Part shown: positions 1-12,200 of the stretch, piece by piece
Numbering within the stretch: the stretch's first letter is position 1
Layout: every line of letters begins with the position of its first letter
Assembly: GCF_000024885.1 (NCBI RefSeq)
Contig: NC_013512.1
Location: 992,001-1,056,000, forward strand
Direction: 5' to 3'
Source: Sulfurospirillum deleyianum DSM 6946
GTDB lineage: Bacteria; Campylobacterota; Campylobacteria; Campylobacterales; Sulfurospirillaceae
Length of the DNA stretch: 64,000 nt
Program-made: the position numbers and the translations under genes
The notes under the pieces: generated by a model
Told to the model about the DNA's origin: nothing
What the model saw: only the letters and a program-made list of their open reading frames with translations
Databases searched by the model: none

Positions 1-1962
1 AGCTACAATAAACATCGTTCTTCCCTCTTTGATAGCTTTAAGGTTATCTTGAATAATCTTCTCTGACTCATAATCAAGGGCGGAGGTTGCTTCATCAAAG
101 ATAAGGACTTTTGGATCGCCAAGAAGTGCCCTTGCGATAGCGATACGTTGTCTCTGACCACCAGAGAGCGATGAACCACGTTCTCCTACAAAGGTGTCAT
201 ACCCTTCAGGAAGCTCTGAGATAAATTCATGCGCACCTGCTATTTTAGAAACGGTGATAATGCGCTCCATGGAAGATCCTGGAACTGCAAAGGCTATATT
301 TTCTTTAATGGATCCACTAAAGAGGTAATTCTCTTGTAACACAACGCCAATGTTATGGCGAAGCCATGAGGGATTCATGTGCCTGATATCCACGCCATCG
401 ATGTAAACCGCTCCTTCATGAGGCAAATACAGGCGTTGTAAAAGCTTCGTGAGTGTACTTTTACCACTTCCACTACGCCCTACCACACCAATGCTTTTTC
501 CTGGACTTACATGTAAAGAGAGTTGCTTTAAAATAAGGGGTCCATCGGGTGCATAACGAAAGGCTATTTTGTCAAAGTTAACCTCCCCTTGCACCTTTGG
601 AAGCGTGATGGCTTTGTCATTCATCTGCTCTGTGGGTGTGTTTAAGATATCACCTAGTCTATCGACCGATAAAAGAGCTTGTTGAAACTCATTCCAAAGT
701 CCAACAAGGCGCATAATAGGAGCACTAAACTGCCCTGAGAACATCTGAAAAGCAATCAATTGTCCTACACTGAGCTTCCCTTCTATCACAAGCCCTACAC
801 CAAAGTAAAGAATGCTAAGCGTCATGAGCTTTTGCAAAGCACCACTCACGCCTGAGAGAATGTTTGAAAGATGCGCTAGGTTAAAGCCAGCATTGACATA
901 AGAGCCTAAGTACTCTTCCCACTTCTTTTGCATACTGCCTTCAATCGCTAAGGCTTTGACCGTTTGCATTCCTGTGACTGACTCAACAAGGTAAGCATTG
1001 GATTGCGCGCCCATTTGAAACTTCGCTTCAAGGCGTTTACGAAGATTGGGTGTAATGAAAATGTAAAGTATAGCGATAATGGCGATAAATCCTAAAGAAA
1101 TAAACGATAGCTGCACGCTATAGATCATCATCATAATGACAAAGACCACGGAAAAAAGCATATCTAAAAGTACGGTGACAGATTTATTGGCGATAAACTC
1201 TCTGATTTGGTCCAACTCTCGCACACGCGCGATGATATTTCCCACTTTTCGCTTCTCAAAGTACACCAAAGGCAAAGAAATAAGATGGCGAAAGAGCCTT
1301 GCTCCAAGCCTCGCATCAATTTTTGAGGTGGTATGCACAAAAACGTAATTGCGCACGATGCTAAGGAGAAACTCAAAGAGTATCACCGCTCCAAAGGCGA
1401 TGGCGATGACATTGAGCGTGCTGATACTGTGATGTACCAGTACTTTATCAAGTACCACTTGGGTAAATAGAGGTGTGACCAGTCCAAAGAGTTGCATCAC
1501 AAACGAAGCTAAGAGTATTTCCCCTACGATGCGTTTATAGTGTAAAAGTTGATTGTAAAACCATGCAAAACCAAATTTGATCTGATCAGTCATGATTTTA
1601 TGCTTGAGGATAATGATTTTAGGTTGCATTGAGGCTGTAAAGTCTGTAAAACTAAGTAAATAAGGCTCTTTTTTACCCTCTTCAAAAGCCAACATCTGCT
1701 CCTTTTCACCATCGATTTTTAAGATCGTGATATAGCCAGCATCTCTTTTTCGTGCGATACATGGCAGAGGATATTTTTCCATTTGAATAGGAGTCAGCGA
1801 TTTAAGCTTTGTTTTAAAACCTTGTTCTTTGGCGATTCTGGCTAATACCTCAATGGAGGGCTCATTAGCATCAAGAGCATATTTTCTGGCAATTGCAGTG
1901 GAGTCAATCGCAATGCGATTAAGCTGTCCCACCACTTCAAGTGCGACTAATGCGCTACGCAT
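1..1962 (-). CDS. Type I secretion ABC transporter/permease (RTX exporter, HlyB/LapB type), 3' end outside window
   Basis: Inner-membrane ATPase/permease that would export the RTX proteins encoded upstream. The frame runs unbroken for 654 codons from an ATG at 1962 to the window edge, so the last residues are missing. Residues 1 to about 130 form a C39-peptidase-like domain that lacks the catalytic Cys near its N-terminus, as in RTX exporters that do not cleave a leader. A six-helix permease region follows. The ATPase domain shows Walker A GRSGSGKS (about residue 495), signature LSGGQRQR (about 604) and Walker B VLIFDEATSALD. The start is preceded by AAGGAG and overlaps the tolC-like gene by 16 nt, indicating translational coupling. 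A membrane-fusion (HlyD) gene would be expected next, beyond the edge. Confidence 0.93.
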   Translation of the reverse strand, partial: MRSALVALEVVGQLNRIAIDSTAIARKYALDANEPSIEVLARIAKEQGFKTKLKSLTPIQMEKYPLPCIARKRDAGYITILKIDGEKEQMLAFEEGKKEPYLLSFTDFTASMQPKIIILKHKIMTDQIKFGFAWFYNQLLHYKRIVGEILLASFVMQLFGLVTPLFTQVVLDKVLVHHSISTLNVIAIAFGAVILFEFLLSIVRNYVFVHTTSKIDARLGARLFRHLISLPLVYFEKRKVGNIIARVRELDQIREFIANKSVTVLLDMLFSVVFVIMMMIYSVQLSFISLGFIAIIAILYIFITPNLRKRLEAKFQMGAQSNAYLVESVTGMQTVKALAIEGSMQKKWEEYLGSYVNAGFNLAHLSNILSGVSGALQKLMTLSILYFGVGLVIEGKLSVGQLIAFQMFSGQFSAPIMRLVGLWNEFQQALLSVDRLGDILNTPTEQMNDKAITLPKVQGEVNFDKIAFRYAPDGPLILKQLSLHVSPGKSIGVVGRSGSGKSTLTKLLQRLYLPHEGAVYIDGVDIRHMNPSWLRHNIGVVLQENYLFSGSIKENIAFAVPGSSMERIITVSKIAGAHEFISELPEGYDTFVGERGSSLSGGQRQRIAIARALLGDPKVLIFDEATSALDYESEKIIQDNLKAIKEGRTMFIVA

Positions 1963-3254
1963 TCATACTCCTTTTTGGCAAAGAGAATCTCTTTGGTTTG
2001 ACTAAGACTTAACAGCTCCTCAGCTTCATGGGAAGCGATGGCTGCTTGATAGTATTGGATTTGAGCCTTAAGGCTGGAGAGTTTGTCTTTTTCCCCATTT
2101 TCATGCAGTGTTTCTATCATCTGAGAGACATTTTGGGAAGAAGCTTCGCTTTTTTTAGCACTCTTTAGCCTCTGTTCACGCTCACGTGCTTGTGCCTCTA
2201 AGAGGTATTGTTCTTTCTCATACATTCGCTTTGCTTCAACAAGACCTACTTTGGCTTGTTGAAGCTCTAAAAGTCGTGTCTCCACTGCTGCTTCCCTTGC
2301 AAAGCCATCAAAGATGACCCATGAAAAAGAGAGCCCTACTCTGTAGCCATTGCGTTCAACATCGTGCATGGAACGATTAAACTGATCTTCATCAGAGCCA
2401 TAAAGATCGTATTTTCCATAGAGTGAAAAAACAGGCAAATAGCGTGTTTTTTCAGCTTGTAGTTGTGCCTCTTTTTGAGAGATGCTTGCATAGGCTTGTT
2501 TGGCACGGGAACTCTCTTCAAAGGTAATTTTAGAAGAAGAACTTACACCCAATGTTAAAGGTTCCAGCGTGGAAGTGGCATCAAGCTTCACTCCCGTAAG
2601 ATAGGAGAGATGCGCTAGCATACTCTCTTTTTCTTCATGGATTTGAGCTGTTAATACCAACTGATCAGCGATATTCTGCGCATACGTAATCACTTCGGTT
2701 TGCGCCAGTTCTCCTGCCTCATTCAATCTTTTTGCCATGATGTAGGAGTCTTGATAGAGCTTTTGCATTTGTTGGTAATACGCTAATTTTGCCGTAGCGA
2801 TACGTACTTTTACATAGGCTTCTAACAACGAATCTATCTGCTCTTTAAGGTTAACACACTCCCCTGCTTTAGAGCCTTTGATCTGCTCCTTAGCTGCTTT
2901 AACTCCAAGGTAGGTTGCGCCAAAGCGAAAGAGATCATAAGTTAAAGAGATGGTCGAGGAGTTTTGGTATTGAGAAGTTTGAGTTAGGCTATCACTTCCT
3001 ACAGATGAAGGGGTATAACTATCATAAAACTTATGTGAATACTCAGAAGTTCCTCCAAGGGACAAAGTGGGTAAATACGCCGCTTCAGCGGTTCTTAGAT
3101 TTTGCTGTGCAATTTTTGTTTGAAGGCGTTGTTGCTCAAGCTTTGGCGAACTTTTTTCCATGGCATCCAATAACATTTTAAAGGAAACACTCTGTTCAGC
3201 AAAGGTAAGAGTCGCAGAGAGAACTGCGACTCCTAAAAAGACTTTTACCATCAT
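1947..3254 (-). CDS. TolC-family outer-membrane channel of a type I secretion system
   Basis: A 435-residue outer-membrane efflux protein, the exit duct for the type I system. A signal peptide (cleavage near TFAEQ, about residue 20) precedes two TolC-type repeats rich in long heptad helices with A/Q/K-rich stretches, for example ETRLLELQQAKVGLVEAKR. Length and pattern match the TolC/LapE family. The ATG overlaps the stop of the giant RTX gene by 4 nt (ATGA), and a second ATG follows immediately. The gene runs into the ABC transporter with a 16-nt overlap, so RTX substrate, TolC and ABC exporter form one operon. The specific tie to the RTX substrate is inferred from this arrangement. Confidence 0.92.
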   Translation of the reverse strand: MMVKVFLGVAVLSATLTFAEQSVSFKMLLDAMEKSSPKLEQQRLQTKIAQQNLRTAEAAYLPTLSLGGTSEYSHKFYDSYTPSSVGSDSLTQTSQYQNSSTISLTYDLFRFGATYLGVKAAKEQIKGSKAGECVNLKEQIDSLLEAYVKVRIATAKLAYYQQMQKLYQDSYIMAKRLNEAGELAQTEVITYAQNIADQLVLTAQIHEEKESMLAHLSYLTGVKLDATSTLEPLTLGVSSSSKITFEESSRAKQAYASISQKEAQLQAEKTRYLPVFSLYGKYDLYGSDEDQFNRSMHDVERNGYRVGLSFSWVIFDGFAREAAVETRLLELQQAKVGLVEAKRMYEKEQYLLEAQAREREQRLKSAKKSEASSQNVSQMIETLHENGEKDKLSSLKAQIQYYQAAIASHEAEELLSLSQTKEILFAKKEYECVAH

Positions 3255-6200
3255 GCGTTATGCCATCCTGAACTTACAATTTGCATAAGCTCAGCATTGT
3301 TTCTAACGGTGTCATTAGAGCTTAATGAAATACCTTTTTCACTTGCATAGGCACTCATTTCTTGAATAATGAGACTTATATCATTGTTGCTAAGGTAGCT
3401 ACCATTACTTAACTCCATACGTTCTATGGGGGCATTGGCGTTATAGGTATTGGCAACTTTAATCGTATCGTTTTGTCCGTATTGAATTAAAAGGTTTGTA
3501 CCGCTAAGGATAAAGCTAATATCTTCTTTCGTAATCCCTTCAGCAAATTTGATTTCATCGACATCGCTGCTGTTCCAGCTTGCCCACTCATTAATCGTAT
3601 CGTTACCGTCACCTTGATTAAAGAAGTAGGTATCGCTTCCGCTGCCACCTTCTAAAAAGTCATTGCCACTCCCTCCGCTAAGGAAGTCATCACCACCGTA
3701 GCTATAGATCCTATCATTACCGCCCATACCGTAGATATTATCCCCTAAAGCATCGATACCAAAGAGCCAATCACTGTTTGATGTTCCTTGTGTCATTGCC
3801 AAGGCGTTAATATCGCTTGTACCAAGGGTGGTCCCATCATTGAAAGTGACTTGTTCTAGGGTGTTTTGAGTGCTTGAAAACCAGTATTTAATGCGCACCG
3901 AATCAATATCATTTACTTTAAAGACCAAGTCGTAGCTATCTCTTAGGATTTGAAGGTTCTCTTTGGTGATACCTTCACCAAAGATGATGGTATCCGTATC
4001 GCTACTGCCATAGACTGAAGTATCAACGATGGTATCATTTCCATCACCGATATTAAAGAGGTAGGTATCACTTCCGTAAGAGCCATTGATTTGATCATCT
4101 CCTGTACCACCAGATAAAGTGTCATTGCCATTCCCAGCATACAGCGTATCATTACCACTGCCGCCACTTATGGTGTCATCACCGTTTTCACCAAAGAGGA
4201 TATCAGCGCCAGTACCACCGATCAGGGTATCATTGCCATCTCCTGCGTAGATTTGATCATTGCCGTTATCGCCGTAAATGATGTCGTCACCATTGTTTCC
4301 TTGTAGGTTATCAGCACCATTTCCACCGACAATCAGATCATTTTCTTTTCCTCCACTAATATAATCATTTCCTCCAGATCCAAGTAAAATATCGTCTCCT
4401 GCATGACCTATGAGCCAATTATAATTATCATCTCCACTGACAAGGTGGTCTTTTGAATCAAATGCTATATAGCCTCCATACTTTATCTCATTAATGACAT
4501 CTCGTGTGAGATTAATATCTCCATCTGCCATTACAAGTTTTTGTACACCTGCATTGACATCAACAAAGTAGTTTTTCAAGGTGATGGTATGGTTATTTAA
4601 AGCGGTAATGACTAAATCTTCTCCACTTCGCATAAAGTTCAAATCTTCTTTTGAAAGAGTATCCATCACCAAAATATCATCTCCAGTGCTTTCATCGATA
4701 ACTAAATCTTCTCCTTCATAGATATAGCCTTGTATCTCGAAGTTGAGAGTTTGCGTCACAACTCCTCCATTGCCATCATCTATACTTATGATTGCACTAT
4801 CACTTCCATTGTAAGAACCCTCTGCTTTATAACTCCAATTTCCTTCTTCATCAATGCTAACAACACCATGATTTGCTTGGGTTGTTACGGTGTAGTTTAG
4901 GGTATCGCCGTCGATATCGGTAGCTTCTACTTCTCCTTGTGCTACTCTTATGTTTTTAAGCGTGTAGTTTAAGGTATCCTCTGTTAATTCTGGTGCATCA
5001 TTGATAGGGGTGATGTTGAGATTTAGTGTTTGGATAGAACTTAGACCATACTCATTGGTTACTTTAATGGTTACTGTATCTAAGCCATTATAGTTTGCCA
5101 ATGGGCTATACACATATGAACCATCAGTATCTAAGCTAAAGCTTCCATTACCACTTGCTTCAACTATCTCATAGCTTAATTCTCCACCTATTGGGTTGTT
5201 TACATGTAAAGAGTTAATAAGAGTGGTATCTTCATCCAAAGCTACACTTGTGGTCTCTAAGGTTGGGGCTGAAACACTAAGGTCGAAGTTTAAGGTTTGC
5301 TCTACCACACCGCCGTTGCCATCATCTATGCTTACAACTGCACTATCAATCCCTATAAACTTATCTGTAGCACTATAGGTGAAACTTCCCTCCTCATTGA
5401 AGATAAGTTCTCCATGGAGTGGAGCTGTTTTTAGGGTGTAGTTTAGGGTATCTCCGTCTGGGTCTGTGACAGTGAACGTTTGAGTTATGGAGCGAGTATC
5501 TTGGAGAGTGAGTTCTTCAGTCTCATTATCTAAGATTGGAGCCTGGTTGAGGATCACGACATCTTCCACTAAAATACTACTTCCATCCTCAAACGCGATA
5601 CTTTCAATACGACCTGTCTCACTAAAAGCATCTTTGATAGTTATCCTATCACTAAATTTTTCGAAGCTTTTTCCATTTTCTTTAATACCAAGGACAATAT
5701 CATTGCCTACTTTTTTGACAATAATATCATTCTGAGTCAAACCATTTGTAAGAAGGATTTGATCATTTCCTCCATTGGTTTGCCACCATTCGTTTCCACC
5801 AACTTCAGCAATGATATCTTTGCCGTCCCCTCTTCCAAAGACATACACATCATCACCAAGTCCACCATTGAGTGTGTCATTGCCGGATCCACCTTCTAAA
5901 ATGTCATTACCATTGGATGTTGTAATGACATCATCACCACTAAGTCCAGATACACTATGATTTAGGTTATCTTTAAAGATAACAGTATCATTACCTTGAG
6001 TGAATAAAAGCGCTTCAATAGCCGTAGCATTTAAGATGGTACCATCACTAAAGGTGAAGTTTTCGATACGAGTATTGCTCTCATAAAAATCTTTTATAGT
6101 GACTTGGTCTGTTGCACCTCTAAGTTGAATAATTAAATCTTTCCCAGAGTTGGAAACAACTAAATCGCTAGAACTAATCCCTGCTGCGAAGTAGAGTGTA

Positions 6201-9200
6201 TCATTCCCTGCATCAACACTATACTCCGTTGTGACTGCTTGCCAACGACTGATACCATCATTTCCTATAACAAAGGCAAAGCTACTTTGTGACTCTGTTG
6301 CCACATCATGAATAACATCAGCCCCATCACCATAGCCAAATCCATACGTATCATTGCCTAATCCACCGTTGAGAACATCGTTACCGGCTTCTCCTACAAG
6401 GATATCATCTCCTGCATTTCCAAGAAGGGTATCGTCATCTTCTCTTCCGTATATTTCATCAGTTCCACTGCCACCAACGAGATAGTCGCTTTGAGGTGTA
6501 CCAACTAATATGCCACCTTCTTCATACGCTTTGATTATTTCACCATTATTTGTAAGTGCCATTGTGAGTAACTCTTGGATAGAAGCTTCCGTTCCATCGC
6601 CAAAAGAGATGGTTTCAATACGATTGGCTTCATCATACCAATTGGTCAGCGTAATGGTGTTGCTAAGTGCTTCAAACGGTGTATCCCCCTCTTTGATTCC
6701 GATATACAGATTGGTGTCATTAAGATACGTTTTAAACACTAAGTTTGAGGCATCTATCCCTGTACCAAATACAATTTTATCGGCACTACCTCCATCACTG
6801 TGATCATTGGCTTCATCGATAATCGTATCGTGTCCAAAATTACCGTTAAAGAGATAAGTATCATTACCAGCTCCACCCAAGAGAAGGTCATCACCCTCTT
6901 CGCCATTAAGGACATCATCCCCACCACCTGCATCTAGGGCATCTGAGCCCGTTCCACCATTAAGTGTATCATTACTTTCATAGGTGCTAATGATGTCATC
7001 GCCACCTCGTGCGTTAATAATATTATCTACGCCTTCGAGTCCGTTGTAAACATCATCATTTTGCGTACCTAAATGATCGATGATGTCTGCAACACTCCAT
7101 ACAGTACCATCATAAAACTCAAAGGATTCAATACGATTGCCTTCATCGTACCATCCTTGAAGTGTTACACTAGCATCAGGAAATTGATCAGAAGATAAAA
7201 TGAGATCGTGGGTTCCTTGTTGCCATGTCAATTTAAGATTGGTTGGAGAGATCGAAGCATCAAAATAGAGCGTATCGTTTCCTGAACTATCAAGGGCAAT
7301 ATCATTGCCTTTGAAGGAAATATCATAATAATCATCTCCTTTTCCTCCCATAAGTGTATCATTGCCACTGCCACCTACAAGAGCATCATTGCCTTCCAGT
7401 GTTTCAAGTGTTCCTCCCTCTTCGAGTGTCCTTGCATAGTCATCCCCATCACTGACCATAAATGCTAAGATATCATTAACACCCAACGTTGTGCCATCAC
7501 TAAAACTGAAACTCTCGATGCGATTGTCGGCTTTATACCAATCTTGAAGTTTTAGCGTCGTTCCTTCAATCTCAACATAAAGATCATTGCCTTCAAAATA
7601 AACGTTAACATCATCAGCACTAATACCTTCGGCAAAAAGCAGCCTATCAACACCCGTGCTATCAAAGATAGTATCATTACCACTATTGGGTGTTACGATA
7701 TAGGTATCATCGCCTTCTCCTCCATAGAGGATATCATCCCCCGCCCCTCCATCAAGGGTGTCATTGCCCTCTTGACCAAAGAGCAAATCATTGCCGCCAT
7801 TTCCATTGATAACATCATCACTCTCAAGAGCCATGATAACTTCAGAAGTATCACTTCCCTCCATTGTATCCACATCGGGAGTTCCATAAAATACATGTCC
7901 ACTTGCATCAATAGCGCTAAAAATCTCATCTAGCTCCATTGTTGTACCATCACTAAAGCTTAATCTTTCGATGCGTCCACTTTCATCAAACCAATTAGAA
8001 ATAGCAATACTATCTTGAAGTTCATCATAGGTTTTACCTTCTTCTTTAATAGAAATGACAAGATTGTTACCCGAAGATTTTAAGATAAGATCTGCTTTAG
8101 TGATGCCTTCTTTAAAACCAATGGTATCAAATCCCCCCGTCTCCATAAATGTATCGTGACCATCGCCCCTGCCAAAAACATAGATATCATCACCCTCTCC
8201 TGCGCTAACGATGTCATCGCCACTGCGCCCTTCAAGTGTATTTTCGCCTTCTGTTCCGACAACCATTTCGCTTTCCGATGAACCAAGCAATCCTACAATT
8301 TCATGGTCACTAAGCCTTGTTCCATCACTAAAGACAAAAGACTCCACTCTTCCCGTGTTGTACCAATCAGTTAAGATAATCTGATCCTCTAAATTATCGC
8401 CATAACGAATAACAAGACTTGCTAACGTCGTATCAGAATCTAAGGAAATATAGTCTGCATAATTTTTCACATCTATATCGCCCATTGTTTCCATGAGAAC
8501 ACTAACTGAGATATTAGAAGTCGTAATGCCTTCTCCAAAGACAATGCTATCATAGCCTGACATATCATAGAGTCTATCGACACCATCACCTTTTTCAAAG
8601 ACATAGGTATCAGAACTAAAACCAACCGAAGCAATCATATCGCTCCCCTCGCCCGCAGTGATGTGGTTAGTGCCATGACTACTCACACCTGAGGCTTTAG
8701 CATATCCCACAGGTCCCTCATTGTAATAATTGCCGTTTATAACAAGAATATCATCCTCATTGGTTAAGCTAATCGTATTATTTCCATTGCCATCGACATT
8801 TAACAATGCTCCATTTCCATCGACGGTGATATTATTCATGCCTCCGTTAAAGTCGAGAGAATGAGTCGCATCATTTATCTGTTTGTTGGAAATTTCAATC
8901 GTATTGTTGCCGCCATCAAAATACGCATCATCCAGAGAACTTTCAATCACAGTGATGTGATTATCACCACTGCCAAGTTCTAAAGAAACTTCTTGCCCAT
9001 TTTGAACAGTAATGTCATTATTTCCATTGCCCAATCCAATATAACTAGAGCCACTATAACCACTAAAGGTATCACTGCCAGTGATAATAGTTTGATCTGT
9101 ATCAGAAAACATACTAACATTATTGTTTCCAGCACCAACATCAATCATATTGTTTCCTGTAATCATCTCCTCCCCGCCGTAATAATAGACACTATCGTTA

Positions 9201-12200
9201 CTATCACCCAAAGAGACTTGATTTGATCCTTCCCCTAGATTGATATAGGTTGAATTATTGCTAAGAGCTACTATAGGTTCTTCATCTCCATAATAATAAG
9301 CCCTAGGTGATTCTGTACTATTATCTTCCTCATCATCATCACCGTATTGTAATTGAGTAATCGTATTGTTACCATCACCGACGTTAATCGTGACACTATC
9401 AAGGTCTGAGGTAAATTCGATACTATTTTCACCATCACCTACACTTATCTGTTCATAACCATCGCCACTAAGAACAGAAATAGTGTTGTTTCCATTTCCT
9501 GCTTCAATGGAAGTGCGACTTGAAGTACGTTTATAGTTATAGGACTCATCCTCTTGTGCAACAGTAATGGTATTATCACCATTGCCAACAGATATCTGGT
9601 GGTCTTGTGCTTTTCCACTGAGATTCACTTTATTATCCCCATCCCCTAACACAACATTTACTTGGTCACCATAAGAAGAACCTGCTGATACTGAAGCACG
9701 TGCTGACATGACACCTCTTGATACATCATCCCCTTCATCTCTATCTGTATCTTCTGTATGTAGCTGAGTAATTGTGTTATCCCCATCACCAATGTCAAGC
9801 GTGACATTATCAAGGTCTGAGGTAAATTCGATACTATTCTCACCATCACCTAAACTTATTTCTTCATAGCCATCACCACTGAGAACAGAAATAGTATTGT
9901 TTCCATCTCCTCCTTCTATAAATGTTGATCTATACCAAGAGCTATTACGGTAATAATTATAAGATTCTGGTTCTTGTGCTATCATGATGGTATTATCACC
10001 GTTCCCTATGGTAATTTGGTGGTCTTGTGCTTTTCCACTCAGTCTTATTTCATTATCACCATCCCCTGTTGTTACCTTAAATGGTTCATCACCGTAAAAA
10101 TACCCCTCGTCATCATCTGGCGTATCGTCTTGATAAATAGTATTGTTGCCATCACCCACAGTAAGTGAGACTTTATCAACATCCCCTGAGATTATAAACG
10201 AATTCTCACCATCGCCACTTTCTATTTGTACTCCACCGTCACCGGAATTTAGCAAAAAAGTATTATTGCCATCGCCAAAATTTCCACTGATGTTATTGCC
10301 CATAGAAGAAGAGCCCCCTAGGTCATTCACAGCAAATTGGTTATCACCCTCTCCTGCTGAAACCCATATATTCCCAAGATTGGTCGATGCGTCTATCTCA
10401 TTATTACCATTGCCGACCGTGATATATTCAGCATTGGTAATTGTGTTGTTGCCATCGCCTAAAATAAGCCTGTCGTATCCTTCTTTTGCATCGATGATAA
10501 TGCCAGTATCTGCGGTGACTTCGGGATTGATAGCTTGAAGATAGGCAAGGTCAATCGTATCATCATTTTCCGTTCCATTATACTGAAGGATAAGCGACCG
10601 TGGGTCTATCTTTGTTCCATCTTCAAAGCTTAGCCACTCGATGCCATAGTCATTGCTTCCAACACTCTCTAGTATGAGTTTATCGCTAAGTTCTTCAAAT
10701 ATTTTGCCATCTTCTTTGAGTGCCACAATCATTCGCGTTCCAACGACTTGTACTACTATATCATCAAGACTAATGCCAGCTTTAAAAGCGATACTGTCAT
10801 TATCCTTGGCAATGTCAATGATGGTATCAATGCCATCCCCTCTCCCAAAAAGATAGACATCATCGCCATCTCCACCCACTAGGGTATCGTTGCCCTCTTT
10901 TCCTTCGATGACATCATTTGCCTCCGTGTAGCGCAGATAGTCGCCATCGGCTGTTGCAGTTTGTAGATTTGTGATATCCTGAGCTCCCAATATCGCACCA
11001 TCACTAAAGCTAAAAGTTTCAATGCGGTTATTAACATTAAACCAATCTTTAAGCACAATCTTATCGCTTAGTTCATCGAAGCTTTTTCCTTCTTCTTTTA
11101 AAGCGACAATAAGATCATTACTGTTTGTGGAAGCTTTAACAATAAGGTCATCTGACATGATGCCTTCTCCGAAGCTTAGGGTGTCATTGCCTGAAGTATC
11201 GATGATTGTATCTGTTCCACTGTTTTTTGAGTAAAGGTAAGTGTCAGTCCCTGCTCCACCTTGAAGAACGTCACTACCCATTCCACCTTCTAAAATATCA
11301 TTACCTTCAGCACCTAAAAGTGTATCATCGCCTACGCCGCCTAAAAGTACATCGTCGCCTTTTTCTCCATAAAGCACATCATTACCTTCAGCGCCCAAAA
11401 GCGTATCATTGCCAGCCCCACCTTTAAGCGTATCATTTCCTAAACCACCATCAATGATGTCATTACCACCACTGGTTTGAACGACATCATCACCTCCTTG
11501 CATAGAAATGGTGACATCACTCGTAGTATCCATAAGATGGACAGTATCGGCATCTTCGGTTCCTTGAAGATTAACGATATCGTTAGTTGATAACGTTGTA
11601 CCATCACTGAATGTGAAGCTTTCAACACGGTTATTGGTACTAAACCAATCTTTAAGAACGATCTTATCGGTAAGCTCACTGAAGCTTTTTCCCTCTTCTT
11701 TTAACGCAACAATGAGATCATTACTGTTTGCGGAAGCTTTAACAATGATATCAGCTGATGTGATGCCTTCTCCAAAGCTCAAGGTATCATTGCCCCCATC
11801 TTGTTGAATCACATAGCTAGGATACCAATAATAAGGGGTATATCGGGAATCATCATAGATAGTATCGCTTCCATCACCACGTTTAAAGATATAGGTATCA
11901 TTTCCGGCTCCTCCTTGGAGGTTATCGGCACCTTTTCCTCCATTTAAAACATCATTGCCTGCTTCACCATACAAAACATCATTACCTTCATTGCCTAAAA
12001 GTGTATCGTTGCCTGCACCACTATTGATGGTATCATCACCCAATCCACCATCAATAGTATCACTACCACCACTGGTTTGCACGACATCATCACCTTCTTG
12101 CATGGAAAGAGTGATATCACTGGTACTATCAAGTAGATGCACGGTATCGGCATCTACAGTACCTTGAAGATTGACAATATCGTTGGTCGATAACGTTGTT

